Below are positions 8,339 to 15,877 of a stretch of DNA of 19,121 nucleotides, piece by piece. The stretch comes from Bacteroidota bacterium (GTDB taxonomy: Bacteria; Bacteroidota; Bacteroidia; Bacteroidales; UBA4417). Within the stretch, counting starts at the first letter, position 1; the number at the start of each line of letters is the position of its first letter. The stretch spans positions 1-19,121 of the forward strand of contig JAIFMH010000242.1 in the NCBI GenBank assembly GCA_020048595.1, in the 5' to 3' direction. The notes beneath the pieces were generated by a model. The model worked only from the letters and a program-made list of their open reading frames with translations. It did no database searches and was not told the DNA's origin. Both the position numbers and the translations under genes were made by a program.

Positions 8339-8346
8339 CAAAATTA
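8339..8346 (-). promoter_or_regulatory. Bacteroidota-type -7 promoter element for the decarboxylase genes
   Basis: Read on the minus strand this is TAATTTTG followed by C, an exact match to TAnnTTTG. It lies 53 bases upstream of the small OadG-like gene, leaving a leader of roughly 45 bases. A TTTG occurs 15 bases further upstream, which is shorter than the usual gap to the -33 element, so only the -7 box is well supported. Confidence 0.5.
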
Positions 8347-8590
8347 GATTATTAACAAAAACAAATTCAGTAAAATATTAAATAAAATGCACTTTGGAAG
8401 CTATATAAATAAAATCATATAACTTTGATAATAAACTATTTGCAAAAATATCACATGCAGTATTTAACATATTTGCACGTCGAAATGACCTTCTTTCCGG
8501 CTGTTATGTAATAACATTAAAATTTTGCACGAAAACGCTGCATCACCTTGCCATAAAAAATCAGGTAATTACTACAGAAAATACAAACAC

Positions 8591-8620
8591 TGTTTGTCGG
8601 AAGTCTTCGTCCGGCAAATA
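8591..8620 (-). terminator. Hairpin downstream of kup, possible terminator
   Basis: TTTGTCGGA (8593-8601) pairs with TCCGGCAAA (8610-8618) through one G-U pair around an 8-base loop, and the flanking bases extend the stem by two pairs. It lies about 50 bases past the kup stop. The sequence following on the minus strand is only moderately T-rich; the better T-run (TTTTTA) is on the plus side, so the assignment to kup is tentative. Confidence 0.4.
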
Positions 8621-8670
8621 ATTTTTATCAAAAGAAATCAGAAAAAAAGAATGAATCGGTAAGATAATTC

Positions 8671-10620
8671 CTAAGTCACTCTTTTGAGGATATTGCGCTT
8701 ACCGGTCTCAACTACAAAAGGAACTTTCTCTTCTATCACATTACTGGTGTCGAGTCCATAAGCCCGGATATCGGAGGTTGACATTTTGGTAAGCCACCGG
8801 TAGGCATCCATTATAAACTGTTCAAAAGCAGGGAAATCGAAATCGTAATTCTGTATACGACGGATGATTATATAGTGAAAATCAGCAGGAATATGATGTT
8901 TCCGCAAGGAAGGATAGCCTGATTCGAGATTGATCTCTTTATTTGCAACGAGTTCTTCGAGCACATGTTTAAAAAACAGGTTTATACGGGGCTGAACTTT
9001 AAACCCCAGCCTGAATTCAACCCGCATCAACACGCCCGGAATAATCTTGTCAACCGAGTATTCCATGGTATGCGGTTCATCGGTAATATGCACATGAAGC
9101 ATCCAGTATGTGTCCGCTCGTTTCGGCTTTTTATTGCAGATAGAATAAAGAATTTTAGTCTCAATATCCGAAGCAAAATCTGCATGAGTGATATAAACAA
9201 GGTTGGTTGCATACTTTTGAATTGTCAAATCCTTGCTTATATCCTTTATAGTTTGCACATAATCATCAATCTTTACGAAACGGGTAAACTGGTTCTTAAT
9301 CCGTCGGCCTCTTTGCCAGACATACATTACAAAAGCAATCAGTCCAGCCAGCAGGATAGTGAACCAGCCTCCATGAATGAATTTGGCCAGATTAGCAGCC
9401 AGGAAAGCACCCTCAATGGTGAGATAAACTGTCATAAACAATACGATCAACCATCTTTTCCTCTTAATCTTTATCAGGTAAAACATCATTAGAAAAGTTG
9501 TCATTAACATTGTTAATGTAATTGCCAAACCGTAGGCGGCTTCCATGTTGGAAGAAGTTTGAAACATCAGTATCACAACAACACATGCAGCGAAAAGAAA
9601 CCAGTTTATGGACGAAATATACATCTGCCCTTTGCGGGTGGTAGGATAGCTGACACGCACCTTTGGCCAGAAATTAAGCTGAATGGCTTCACTAATTATT
9701 GTGTATGAACCACTTATTAAAGCCTGACTTGCAATAACAGCAGCGGCTGTTGCTATCAGAACACCAAGAGGAAGGAACCAAATTGGCATTATAGCAAAAA
9801 ATGGATTAGCTAAAGTTATTCCTTCTTTATGTTGCATCAGTATCCATGCTCCTTGTCCCAGATAGTTGATAATAAGACTGATTTTTACAAAAATCCAGCT
9901 TATCCTGATGTTACCTACTCCACAATGTCCTAGATCAGAATAAAGTGCTTCGGCTCCGGTTGTACACAAAAATACAGCTCCAAGAAGCAGAAACCCGTGA
10001 GGGTACTGATAAAGCAGATTAACTGCGTAATAAGGATTAAAAGCCTTTAATACAACCGGAAGCTGTATAAGCTGATTAAAACCAAGTATGGCAAGCATAC
10101 CAAACCATATGATCATCATTGGGCCGAATGACTTTCCGATGGCTGAAGTTCCGAACTGTTGCACCAGGAACAATGCTGTTACAATAAGTAAAGCAATTGG
10201 CAATATCTGTAAGTCAGGAAACTGCAATTGAAGTCCTTCAACTGCTGAAACAATGGTAATGGATGGAGTAATAATTCCATCAGCCAATAATGCGCTGCCT
10301 CCGATAATAGCCAGGGCAAACAACCATTTTTTTCTTTTGCGGACAAGCGCATACAGTGCCATTATTCCGCCCTCCCCTTTGTTATCGGCTCGTAAAGTGA
10401 TAAGAACATACTTTACAGTTGTCTGTAAGGTAAGTGTCCAGATAATACAGGAAATGGCTCCCAGAATAAAATCAGTGGTAATTGTTCCCTGCGAACCAGC
10501 AAGGATCGCTTTCATTACATATAACGGCGACGTGCCTATATCTCCAAAAACAATTCCCATGGTTATTATAATGCCAGCCATGGAAAAGGCATGATTTTGA
10601 GATGGTATTTTTTTAATCAT
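8671..10620 (-). CDS. kup: Kup-family potassium uptake transporter
   Basis: This 649-residue protein takes up K+ with protons across the inner membrane. The family blocks are GDIGTSPLYV (26-35), RADNKGEGG (77-85) and GSALLADGIITPSI (about 107-120). About twelve membrane helices fill the first 430 residues, then a soluble cytoplasmic tail of about 200 residues ends the protein. Length fits the family (E. coli 622). The start at 10620 is followed by a short polar segment and the first helix; no better start is seen. It is a single-gene unit: 384 non-coding bases separate it from the next gene downstream and 552 lie upstream. The GC-neutral codon use matches its neighbours, with no sign of transfer. 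Confidence 0.95.
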   Translation of the reverse strand: MIKKIPSQNHAFSMAGIIITMGIVFGDIGTSPLYVMKAILAGSQGTITTDFILGAISCIIWTLTLQTTVKYVLITLRADNKGEGGIMALYALVRKRKKWLFALAIIGGSALLADGIITPSITIVSAVEGLQLQFPDLQILPIALLIVTALFLVQQFGTSAIGKSFGPMMIIWFGMLAILGFNQLIQLPVVLKAFNPYYAVNLLYQYPHGFLLLGAVFLCTTGAEALYSDLGHCGVGNIRISWIFVKISLIINYLGQGAWILMQHKEGITLANPFFAIMPIWFLPLGVLIATAAAVIASQALISGSYTIISEAIQLNFWPKVRVSYPTTRKGQMYISSINWFLFAACVVVILMFQTSSNMEAAYGLAITLTMLMTTFLMMFYLIKIKRKRWLIVLFMTVYLTIEGAFLAANLAKFIHGGWFTILLAGLIAFVMYVWQRGRRIKNQFTRFVKIDDYVQTIKDISKDLTIQKYATNLVYITHADFASDIETKILYSICNKKPKRADTYWMLHVHITDEPHTMEYSVDKIIPGVLMRVEFRLGFKVQPRINLFFKHVLEELVANKEINLESGYPSLRKHHIPADFHYIIIRRIQNYDFDFPAFEQFIMDAYRWLTKMSTSDIRAYGLDTSNVIEEKVPFVVETGKRNILKRVT

Positions 10621-10650
10621 CTGAAGATTTTGATTAATTAAAGAAATTAA

Positions 10651-10683
10651 CTGTACAAATGCACTTTAGTCCATATCTGTACA
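10651..10683. promoter_or_regulatory. Paired CTGTACA sites upstream of kup, possible operator
   Basis: CTGTACA occurs at 10651-10657 and again at 10677-10683, 26 bases apart from start to start, each containing the palindrome TGTACA and each followed within two bases by ATG. They lie 31-63 bases upstream of the kup start. The repeat and spacing suggest a binding site for a dimeric regulator, but the sites are short and chance is not excluded. Confidence 0.3.
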
Positions 10684-10896
10684 TAATGATCACAACCGGA
10701 TCAGGAACAGTTAATGATTCAAGGAGATATTTTCTTAATCTGATGAATCAGCAAGAGATTTGATAAACTGAGATGTAAAGCGCAATTGTGACAGGAAATA
10801 GCCATTTTAAAAGTTGAAACCGCATATATTTGGTTTACAATACCTTGTATGGTCAGAAGCAGAACTCCTTTAAACATATTTTACAGTTTTACGGTG

Positions 10897-10904
10897 CAAA
10901 GATA
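10897..10904 (-). promoter_or_regulatory. Bacteroidota-type -7 promoter element facing kup
   Basis: On the minus strand this reads TATCTTTG followed by CAC, an exact TAnnTTTG match and a common version of the element. No clear -33 TTTG lies at the expected distance. It is 277 bases from the kup start, so it would imply a long leader. Confidence 0.4.
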
Positions 10905-11132
10905 TGGCTATCCGGAAATCTATTGGTAAGCATATCACCGAATATTGATTCAACCCATTCATAAGCTACGATAACAAGCTGGTGACAGGAATAGTTTAAG
11001 AAGATTAACTATAATTGAAAAGCAACAATTACATTGGTTTGAGTTCGAATTTCAGGTAAAAACAGGGTATAATCCTTTAAAAAAAGTTTTAAGAATCTTA
11101 GTTCAAAATCGCTATCCTTTACAAGAGTATTC

Positions 11133-11140
11133 TATCTTTG
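11133..11140 (+). promoter_or_regulatory. Bacteroidota-type -7 promoter element for the DHOD-like gene
   Basis: TATCTTTG is an exact match to TAnnTTTG and lies 33 bases before the ATG at 11173, giving a leader of about 25-28 bases. No obvious TTTG is seen at the -33 position. Position and match together make this the most convincing promoter in the window. Confidence 0.6.
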
Positions 11141-11172
11141 TTAGAATATTAATGACTTAAAAGAAAAACAAT

Positions 11173-12210
11173 ATGGCTGATTTATCAACCCATTACCTTG
11201 GCTTAAAATTAAAAAATCCAGTGATTGTTGGAAGTTCCGGAATGACCGGAACCGTTGCCGGCGTTGTGCATGCTGCCGAAAACGGAGCCGGAGCTGTTGT
11301 GTTAAAGTCCATTTTCGAGGAACAGATACTACACGAAATGGATAGCTACCTGACTGAAACAGAAAAAGATAATGGCAATTCATTTCAGAAAGGATATAAA
11401 TCCGTTCTGAATGAAAGGGAATATGATTATGAAGAAGCCTATTCGTACCTGGCTGATCATGCCAAAGATTTAACATTGAGGAAATTCCTGTCTTTTGTAA
11501 CGGAAGCAAAAAAAGCGGTTGATATTCCGGTTATTGCCAGCATCAACTGTACTTCGGCTTACGACTGGCATTACTTTGCCCGTAAAATTGAAGAAGCCGG
11601 CGCAGATGCCCTGGAGCTCAACGTTTATGTTCTTCCTTCGAATACCACGAAAAATTCGGCCGAAAACGAAAAGGTTTATTTTGATATTATTGAGGCGGTG
11701 CTGAAGCAAGTCAAAATTCCGGTATCATTAAAAATTGGTTATTATTTTTCGGGTTTGGCAACCACTGCAATTGAACTTTCCAAAACAGGCATCGGCGGTC
11801 TGGTTTTGTTTAACAGGCCATTTCACCCGGATATTGATATTCACAAGCTCGAAATCCATTCAAAATACTTACTCAGCGATCCATCGGAATATTCTCAAGT
11901 TTTACGCTGGATTGCGCTTTTATCAAGTCGTGTAGAATGTCAGTTGGTTGCCACAACCGGAATCCATACAGCTGAAACAGCTATAAAACAGATACTTGCC
12001 GGTGCAACAGCTATTGAAGTAGTATCTGCTATTTATAAACATGGGTACCCGGTAATTTCGGAAATTGTTAAAGGTATTGAACAATGGATGGATGAAAAAG
12101 GATACAAAACCATTGAATCGTTCAAAGGAAAAATGAATCAGCAAGGCATTGCAAATCCTGCCGAATTCGAAAGGGTACAGTTTATGAGGTTGTATTCGGA
12201 GATAGTGTAA
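11173..12210 (+). CDS. Dihydroorotate dehydrogenase-like FMN protein
   Basis: This 345-residue protein has the (beta/alpha)8 layout of the class 1 dihydroorotate dehydrogenase family: LGLKLKNPVIVGSSGMTG at 9-26, the strand IPVIASINCTSA at 118-129, EAGADALELNV at 141-151, and GGLVLFNRP and LVATTGI... followed by AGATAIEVVSA in the second half, where FMN phosphate binds. In true class 1 enzymes the central motif is ELNxSCPN, whose Cys is the catalytic base. Here it is ELNVYVLPSN (148-157), so that Cys is absent. The protein therefore probably does not make orotate in the classical way; it matches the separate DHOD-like subfamily, whose substrate I do not know. It forms a single-gene unit, with a promoter box 33 bases upstream and a terminator about 55 bases downstream. 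Confidence 0.85.
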   Translation: MADLSTHYLGLKLKNPVIVGSSGMTGTVAGVVHAAENGAGAVVLKSIFEEQILHEMDSYLTETEKDNGNSFQKGYKSVLNEREYDYEEAYSYLADHAKDLTLRKFLSFVTEAKKAVDIPVIASINCTSAYDWHYFARKIEEAGADALELNVYVLPSNTTKNSAENEKVYFDIIEAVLKQVKIPVSLKIGYYFSGLATTAIELSKTGIGGLVLFNRPFHPDIDIHKLEIHSKYLLSDPSEYSQVLRWIALLSSRVECQLVATTGIHTAETAIKQILAGATAIEVVSAIYKHGYPVISEIVKGIEQWMDEKGYKTIESFKGKMNQQGIANPAEFERVQFMRLYSEIV

Positions 12211-12263
12211 AAGTGCATATTACTGAGTGTTATCTGCAGGGTAAATTGTAAAGCTTAATAATT

Positions 12264-12302
12264 ACTATCCTCAGTTTCGGCTCAGGATAGTTTTTATTTT
12301 TC
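12264..12302 (+). terminator. Rho-independent terminator after the DHOD-like gene
   Basis: ACTATCCT (12264-12271) pairs perfectly with AGGATAGT (12284-12291). Two more pairs lie inside a single C-C mismatch, and a TTTCGG loop closes the stem. The T-rich run TTTTTATTTTT follows directly. It lies 54 bases past the stop codon. Confidence 0.85.
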
Positions 12303-12425
12303 ATGAAAAATTTGTCCGGCAAAATACATGTTTAATAATGTAAAATTGATTAAAACTATGTTATGTAAAACACAAATCATAAATTCTCTAGCCTATCATG
12401 ATTTTGCTCAGCTAAAACAAACCAT

Positions 12426-13007
12426 ATGTTAAGCAGTAGTGAATTAGACCTGCTTGAGGAAGTTTTATCTCAAAATAAAGTCCTGATTGATATCGGATTT
12501 GACAATCCAGATAACGGAATAATGGAAGATATCACTAATTCAGTTTTAATGAAGGATTATGAAGATATTCAGATTTATAAATCATTGAAGGTTTCAGATT
12601 CTCTTTATGATACATACATTACTATAGTTGGGATTACTTATTCACTTACAAAAGGTAAATATCCTGCACGTTATTCAGAAAATCAGGTTATAGGTTTAAA
12701 AAAGTTAAGCAGAAACTATGGACATATTTTAATTAGACCTGAGACATTTGAAGACAAGGTTTCCGAATTATTTATTAAATCTGAAATTGATTTCCCTGAT
12801 TTCCCTAAATTTTCTTTCAGATATTACTGTTTAGCTGATGACGAAATCAAGGCAAAATCTTTTGCAAATCCTGATAGGTTAAGATGCATAGAAAAGCAAA
12901 ATGAAATTCTGATAGATGTTAATGGAGATGTTCTGATCGCGAAATTTTCAAGAATAATCACGCATGATGATTTTAATTGTATGCTTGAATTTGTTAAAAA
13001 CATATGA
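12426..13007 (+). CDS. Hypothetical protein, AT-rich orphan gene
   Basis: I do not recognise this 193-residue protein. It has no signal peptide or membrane segment, is acidic at the N-terminus (SELDLLEEVLSQ) and is probably cytoplasmic. The C-terminal third, FPKFSFRYYCLADDEIKAKS followed by NEILIDVNGDVLIAKFSR, has the alternating pattern of a beta-rich fold and faintly recalls a segment of DUF3137-type proteins, but that is only an impression. The codons are visibly more AT-rich than those of its neighbours. The start at 12426 is the first ATG after an in-frame stop at 12399. It stands alone, with a terminator upstream (12264-12302) and a strong hairpin just after its stop (13022-13057), as an acquired or fast-evolving gene might. 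Confidence 0.7.
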   Translation: MLSSSELDLLEEVLSQNKVLIDIGFDNPDNGIMEDITNSVLMKDYEDIQIYKSLKVSDSLYDTYITIVGITYSLTKGKYPARYSENQVIGLKKLSRNYGHILIRPETFEDKVSELFIKSEIDFPDFPKFSFRYYCLADDEIKAKSFANPDRLRCIEKQNEILIDVNGDVLIAKFSRIITHDDFNCMLEFVKNI

Positions 13008-13021
13008 TCCATTCTTTTAAA

Positions 13022-13057
13022 AAAAAGGCCTGTCGAAATAATCCGGCAGGCCTTTTT
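13022..13057. terminator. Strong bidirectional terminator between convergent genes
   Basis: AAAAAGGCCTG (13022-13032) pairs perfectly with CAGGCCTTTTT (13047-13057). Three more pairs (one G-U) extend the stem inward around an 8-base A/T-rich loop. A-run and T-run flanks make it work in both directions. It sits 15 bases after the orphan gene stop and 18 bases past the flxA stop on the other strand. Confidence 0.92.
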
Positions 13058-13074
13058 ATGATTTAACAGAAATC

Positions 13075-13914
13075 CTAATATTCGTCAGGCAACTCCTTTA
13101 GCTGCGTCCTTGTAAATACCGGTCCGTCCTTACAAACAAAAACTTTACCGACATTACATCGTCCACATTTCCCGAGGCCGCATTTCATACGGTTTTCGAG
13201 GGTTGTATAAACCTGCCCATCGGCGAAACCATATTTTTCAAGTATCGGGAAAGTAAACTTGATCATTACCGGCGGGCCACAAACAATGGCTATAGTATTT
13301 TCACTGATCGGTGTCATTCTATCCAGAATAGTTGGTACAAAACCTACTTCACCTTTCCAGTCCGGAGTTTCGCCACCGGGATCAACTGTAGTAACAAGTT
13401 TTACATCCGGGCGTTCTTTCCATTCTGCAAGCTCATCTTTATAAACAAGGTCAGCGACTGATTTGGCTCCATAAAGGATTGTAATATCCTTGAACTGATC
13501 CCTTTTATCTAGGCACGACCAGATTACGCTGCGCATTGGGGGAAGAGCAATTCCACCTGCGATAAAAAGCAGGCTTTTCCCTTTCCAGTCATCAATTGGG
13601 AAAATATTGCCGTAAGGTCCGCGGAAACCGATAGTATCGCCTTCGTTCAGGCTGGCAAGTTCCGAGGTTACCCTTCCGGCTTCGCGGAAAGTGCATTCGA
13701 TATATCCTTTGCGGGTATGAGGCGAAGCAACACAAAAGGTCACTTCTCCTTCGCCAAAAACGGAATACTCGCCGAACTGTCCGGTATGAAAAGAAAAATT
13801 ATTTCCTTCTTCTTCGTTTTTGAATTTCAACCTGAATGTTTTGACCATAGGTGCCTCTTCAGTGATCTTTTCGATCTCCATCAGGTAAGGCTGGTAAATA
13901 TTCTGTTGGTCCAT
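13075..13914 (-). CDS. flxA: Flx flavin oxidoreductase subunit A, FAD/NAD(P)H-binding with [2Fe-2S]
   Basis: This 279-residue protein belongs to the ferredoxin-NADP reductase-like family that includes PyrK, hydrogenase gamma subunits and anaerobic sulfite reductase subunit B. An N-terminal FAD barrel ends near GPYGN (99-103). An NAD(P)-binding half follows, with AGGIALPP (119-126) and CGPPVM (about 212-217). A C-terminal cysteine set, Cys245/250/253/261 (CGLGKCGRC...C), binds a [2Fe-2S] cluster. In Flx-Hdr systems this subunit is proposed to oxidise NAD(P)H in the cytoplasm and feed electrons to HdrA. It is the last gene of the cluster, 124 bases after flxB, and ends at a strong terminator. 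By itself it could be AsrB or PyrK; the neighbours decide for Flx. Confidence 0.85.
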   Translation of the reverse strand: MDQQNIYQPYLMEIEKITEEAPMVKTFRLKFKNEEEGNNFSFHTGQFGEYSVFGEGEVTFCVASPHTRKGYIECTFREAGRVTSELASLNEGDTIGFRGPYGNIFPIDDWKGKSLLFIAGGIALPPMRSVIWSCLDKRDQFKDITILYGAKSVADLVYKDELAEWKERPDVKLVTTVDPGGETPDWKGEVGFVPTILDRMTPISENTIAIVCGPPVMIKFTFPILEKYGFADGQVYTTLENRMKCGLGKCGRCNVGKVFVCKDGPVFTRTQLKELPDEY

Positions 13915-13937
13915 GTTTCTATATGCTTGTTATTTTA

Positions 13938-13979
13938 TTAGTGCTTTGTGCTCAGTGCAGAGTGCTCAGTGCTGAGCGC
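13938..13979. repeat. Six tandem heptamers (TCAGTGC type) in the flxB-flxA spacer
   Basis: The units TTAGTGC, TTTGTGC, TCAGTGC, AGAGTGC, TCAGTGC and TGAGCGC follow each other exactly every 7 bases. The first three positions vary while GTGC or GCGC is kept. The block lies about 25-65 bases upstream of the flxA start codon, inside the transcribed region. Confidence 0.75.
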
Positions 13980-14006
13980 TTGTTGTTTACTGGTTTGATT
14001 TCTTCA

Positions 14007-14038
14007 TTTTCAAATCCTCAAATCCTCAAATTTTCAAA
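14007..14038. repeat. Four tandem octamers directly after the flxB stop
   Basis: TTTTCAAA, TCCTCAAA, TCCTCAAA and TTTTCAAA run without a gap up to the last base before the flxB stop codon (14039-14041 on the minus strand). The two middle units are identical and so are the two outer ones. This is a separate repeat from the heptamer block in the same spacer. Confidence 0.75.
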
Positions 14039-15070
14039 TTAAACAATTACTTTCTCCCCAATCGCCGTCAAATGTTCCTTAATATTCATATCCACCGGGC
14101 AAGCCCTTGAACAGCGTCCGCAGCCTTCGCAGCCTACAACATGAAGTTGTTCGGGCATATAAGCGAACTTATGCATGATACGCTGGCGCCAGCGCTGACT
14201 TTGCACTTCGCGTGGATTATGGCCTGAAGTATGCAGGGTAAAAAGTGAAAATCCACATGAATCCCAAAGACGAAGGCGAACTCCTTTTTTGGTATTCTGT
14301 TCATCCTGGAAATCGAAGCAGGCACAGGTCGGGCAAACAAAAGCGCAAGCCCCGCATCCGATACACCGCAATGATTGTTCGAGCCAGAGTGCTGTATTAT
14401 TGAAAGATGCAGTTGTTTTTTCAACAACACCATCCACATCAAATACAACTTTTACGTCTGCCAGGAACTTGCTCTTGTCAATGTCTTTGCCTGCATCCGT
14501 AAGCAGATCAGCAAAAGTTGCTGCCAGCTTCTCCCCTTTTTCGGTAAGAATTTCAACAAGGATTTCCTCTTTACTAATGCCGGTAAACTGCAGATCACTG
14601 CCAGCTGTATTTCCTGGTCCGCCGCCAACCGAGGTGCAGAAGCAATACTCATCAGCAACAGGACAGGAGAAAGAAATAATTGTGGACTTCCCTTTTTTCT
14701 CCAGGTAAAACTGGTCCTTCGGTTCTTCTCCAAAAATAGCATCCAGCGATTTGAAACCGGATGCATCGCAAGGTCTCACACCGAAAAGGATAGTTTCCTT
14801 ATAATCCGCCGGATCAACAGGGAATTGTTTAGTTCCTGATTTTTCGAGGGTATATTCCAGTACTTTTTCAACTTTCGGGAAAGCAGCTTTTTTTGCTGAT
14901 TGCGTTGATAGCAATACATCCAATGCGATTTCATCAAGCGATTGTACCTGTTCAATCTCCACGACCTTGCCTTTGCGGACAGGTGCCAGCACAGGATATC
15001 CCTGCGAACGGAACTTTTCGATCAGTTTTGAAAGGTCGCTGTATTTCAGTATTTTTAGTTGTTTCTCCAT
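14039..15070 (-). CDS. flxB: Flx iron-sulfur subunit B (4Fe-4S dicluster, AsrA-like)
   Basis: This 343-residue protein has a soluble N-terminal domain of about 230 residues and two [4Fe-4S] motifs near the end: Cys236/239/242/246 (CIGCGACAFVCPTCACFDF) and Cys314/317/320/324 (CEGCGRCSRACPVDMN). The additional Cys in CPTCACFDF and the GVRLRLWDSCGF segment between the clusters resemble anaerobic sulfite reductase subunit A and hydrogenase-linked electron carriers. It would pass electrons between FlxA and the FlxC/FlxD-HdrA side. The start at 15070 lies 3 bases after the flxC stop. It is followed by a 124-base spacer made largely of tandem repeats before flxA. Confidence 0.82.
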   Translation of the reverse strand: MEKQLKILKYSDLSKLIEKFRSQGYPVLAPVRKGKVVEIEQVQSLDEIALDVLLSTQSAKKAAFPKVEKVLEYTLEKSGTKQFPVDPADYKETILFGVRPCDASGFKSLDAIFGEEPKDQFYLEKKGKSTIISFSCPVADEYCFCTSVGGGPGNTAGSDLQFTGISKEEILVEILTEKGEKLAATFADLLTDAGKDIDKSKFLADVKVVFDVDGVVEKTTASFNNTALWLEQSLRCIGCGACAFVCPTCACFDFQDEQNTKKGVRLRLWDSCGFSLFTLHTSGHNPREVQSQRWRQRIMHKFAYMPEQLHVVGCEGCGRCSRACPVDMNIKEHLTAIGEKVIV

Positions 15071-15073
15071 GGG

Positions 15074-15877
15074 TCAGATAATGAAATTCTCCTTATCATC
15101 GGGTTTATAGGTGGAAAGTGCATACATCGCATCCGCTTTCATTCCGGCAGTTGCATCAAACGTTGCCTTTATCGGACTAATCAGCTGATAAGTAAGCAGG
15201 TTTAAAGGAATATCCATCGGGCAGGCAGTGGCACATTCGCCGCAGTTAACGCAACGTCCGGCAAGATGCATGGCACGCATCAAATGGTAATCGAGGTTTC
15301 CGAGTTCATGACTGGCAACCGGGATCCATTGCGGTTGGTTAACGTCTGTTGTGCAACGATGACAATAGCACATAGGGCAGGCAGCACGGCAGGCATAACA
15401 CTTTATGCATTTCTCAAATTCTTTGTTCCAGAAAAGCCAGCGTTCGTTAACCGTCATTGCTTCCAGTTTTGCGATCATTTCCTGCTCTTCGGATTTTATC
15501 CCGGTATCGGTTGTTTGGAGGAATGTTTCTATGGATTTGAAATCAGTAAATTCAGTCAATGAACCATCTGCATTTGCAAACAGCACATACACTTCTCCAT
15601 CCTTGATCTGAAATTCAGAGGCAAGTTGCATGATGCTTCGTAATGCCGCAACATTAGCAAGAATGCCGAGTTTGCCGAGTTTTTTCACCTCATGTTTCAT
15701 CAGGTAACCGGTAAGGTTTTGTGTGCAGGAGGCATTTAATATCAGTTTCTGAACCTGATCTTCAGTTCTCACAAAAATTGCCCTGATCCGGTTGGCTGAG
15801 CCTTTTTCGTACCCGATAAAAGCATTAATCGTTTTATCGTTCAGTAAAGCTGTTACTTTTTTTATCAAATCACTCAT
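15074..15877 (-). CDS. flxC: Flx iron-sulfur subunit C (4Fe-4S dicluster)
   Basis: This 267-residue cytoplasmic protein has two [4Fe-4S] motifs in its C-terminal half: Cys157/160/163/167 (CIKCYACRAACPMCYCHRC, with extra Cys170, 172 and 175) and Cys209/212/215/219 (CVNCGECATACPMDIP). The N-terminal 150 residues carry no cofactor motif that I recognise. I choose the ATG at 15877 (MSDLIKKV) over an upstream in-frame ATG at 15916. It is preceded at 9 bases by GAGGAGG, and it overlaps the flxD stop by only 8 bases, whereas the longer form would overlap flxD by 47. It probably bridges FlxB and the FlxD-HdrA unit. Confidence 0.82.
   Translation of the reverse strand: MSDLIKKVTALLNDKTINAFIGYEKGSANRIRAIFVRTEDQVQKLILNASCTQNLTGYLMKHEVKKLGKLGILANVAALRSIMQLASEFQIKDGEVYVLFANADGSLTEFTDFKSIETFLQTTDTGIKSEEQEMIAKLEAMTVNERWLFWNKEFEKCIKCYACRAACPMCYCHRCTTDVNQPQWIPVASHELGNLDYHLMRAMHLAGRCVNCGECATACPMDIPLNLLTYQLISPIKATFDATAGMKADAMYALSTYKPDDKENFII

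Larger units (their letters stand above)
8287..8670. other. 384-base non-coding region between kup and the decarboxylase genes
   Basis: This A/T-rich stretch has no plausible gene on either strand. It holds the promoter candidate at 8339-8346 for the genes to its left and a hairpin at 8591-8620 that may end kup transcription. A small palindrome (TGTTAT GTA ATAACA) lies at 8502-8516. The word AAATGCACTTT at 8385-8395 recurs upstream of kup at 10657-10667. No riboswitch or small RNA was recognised. Confidence 0.6.
10621..11172. other. 552-base divergent intergenic region between kup and the DHOD-like gene
   Basis: No credible gene is seen here on either strand. It holds matches to the -7 promoter element facing outward in both directions (10897-10904 minus, 11133-11140 plus) and the CTGTACA pair near kup. 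The kup leader would be about 270 bases if the minus-strand element is used, which leaves room for leader regulation, but no known riboswitch fold was recognised by eye. Confidence 0.6.

Noticed and set aside
8965..9492. 175-residue plus-strand open frame inside kup
   Set aside because: It is antisense to a clear Kup protein and its translation shows no family pattern.
10825..10832. TATATTTG on the plus strand as a promoter of the DHOD-like gene
   Set aside because: It matches TAnnTTTG but lies about 340 bases upstream, while a better placed match is at 11133-11140.
11141..11509. Minus-strand 122-residue frame overlapping the DHOD-like gene
   Set aside because: It is antisense to a well-supported gene and covers that gene's promoter box; the protein has no plausible domain.
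12399..12406. TGATTTTG 20 bases before the orphan gene as its promoter
   Set aside because: It deviates at the second, nearly invariant base of the element and lies too close to the start, with no -33 box.
14289..14839. Plus-strand open frames of 139 and 154 residues opposite flxB
   Set aside because: They overlap each other in different frames, lie antisense to FlxB and are Ser/Cys-rich shadows of its codons.
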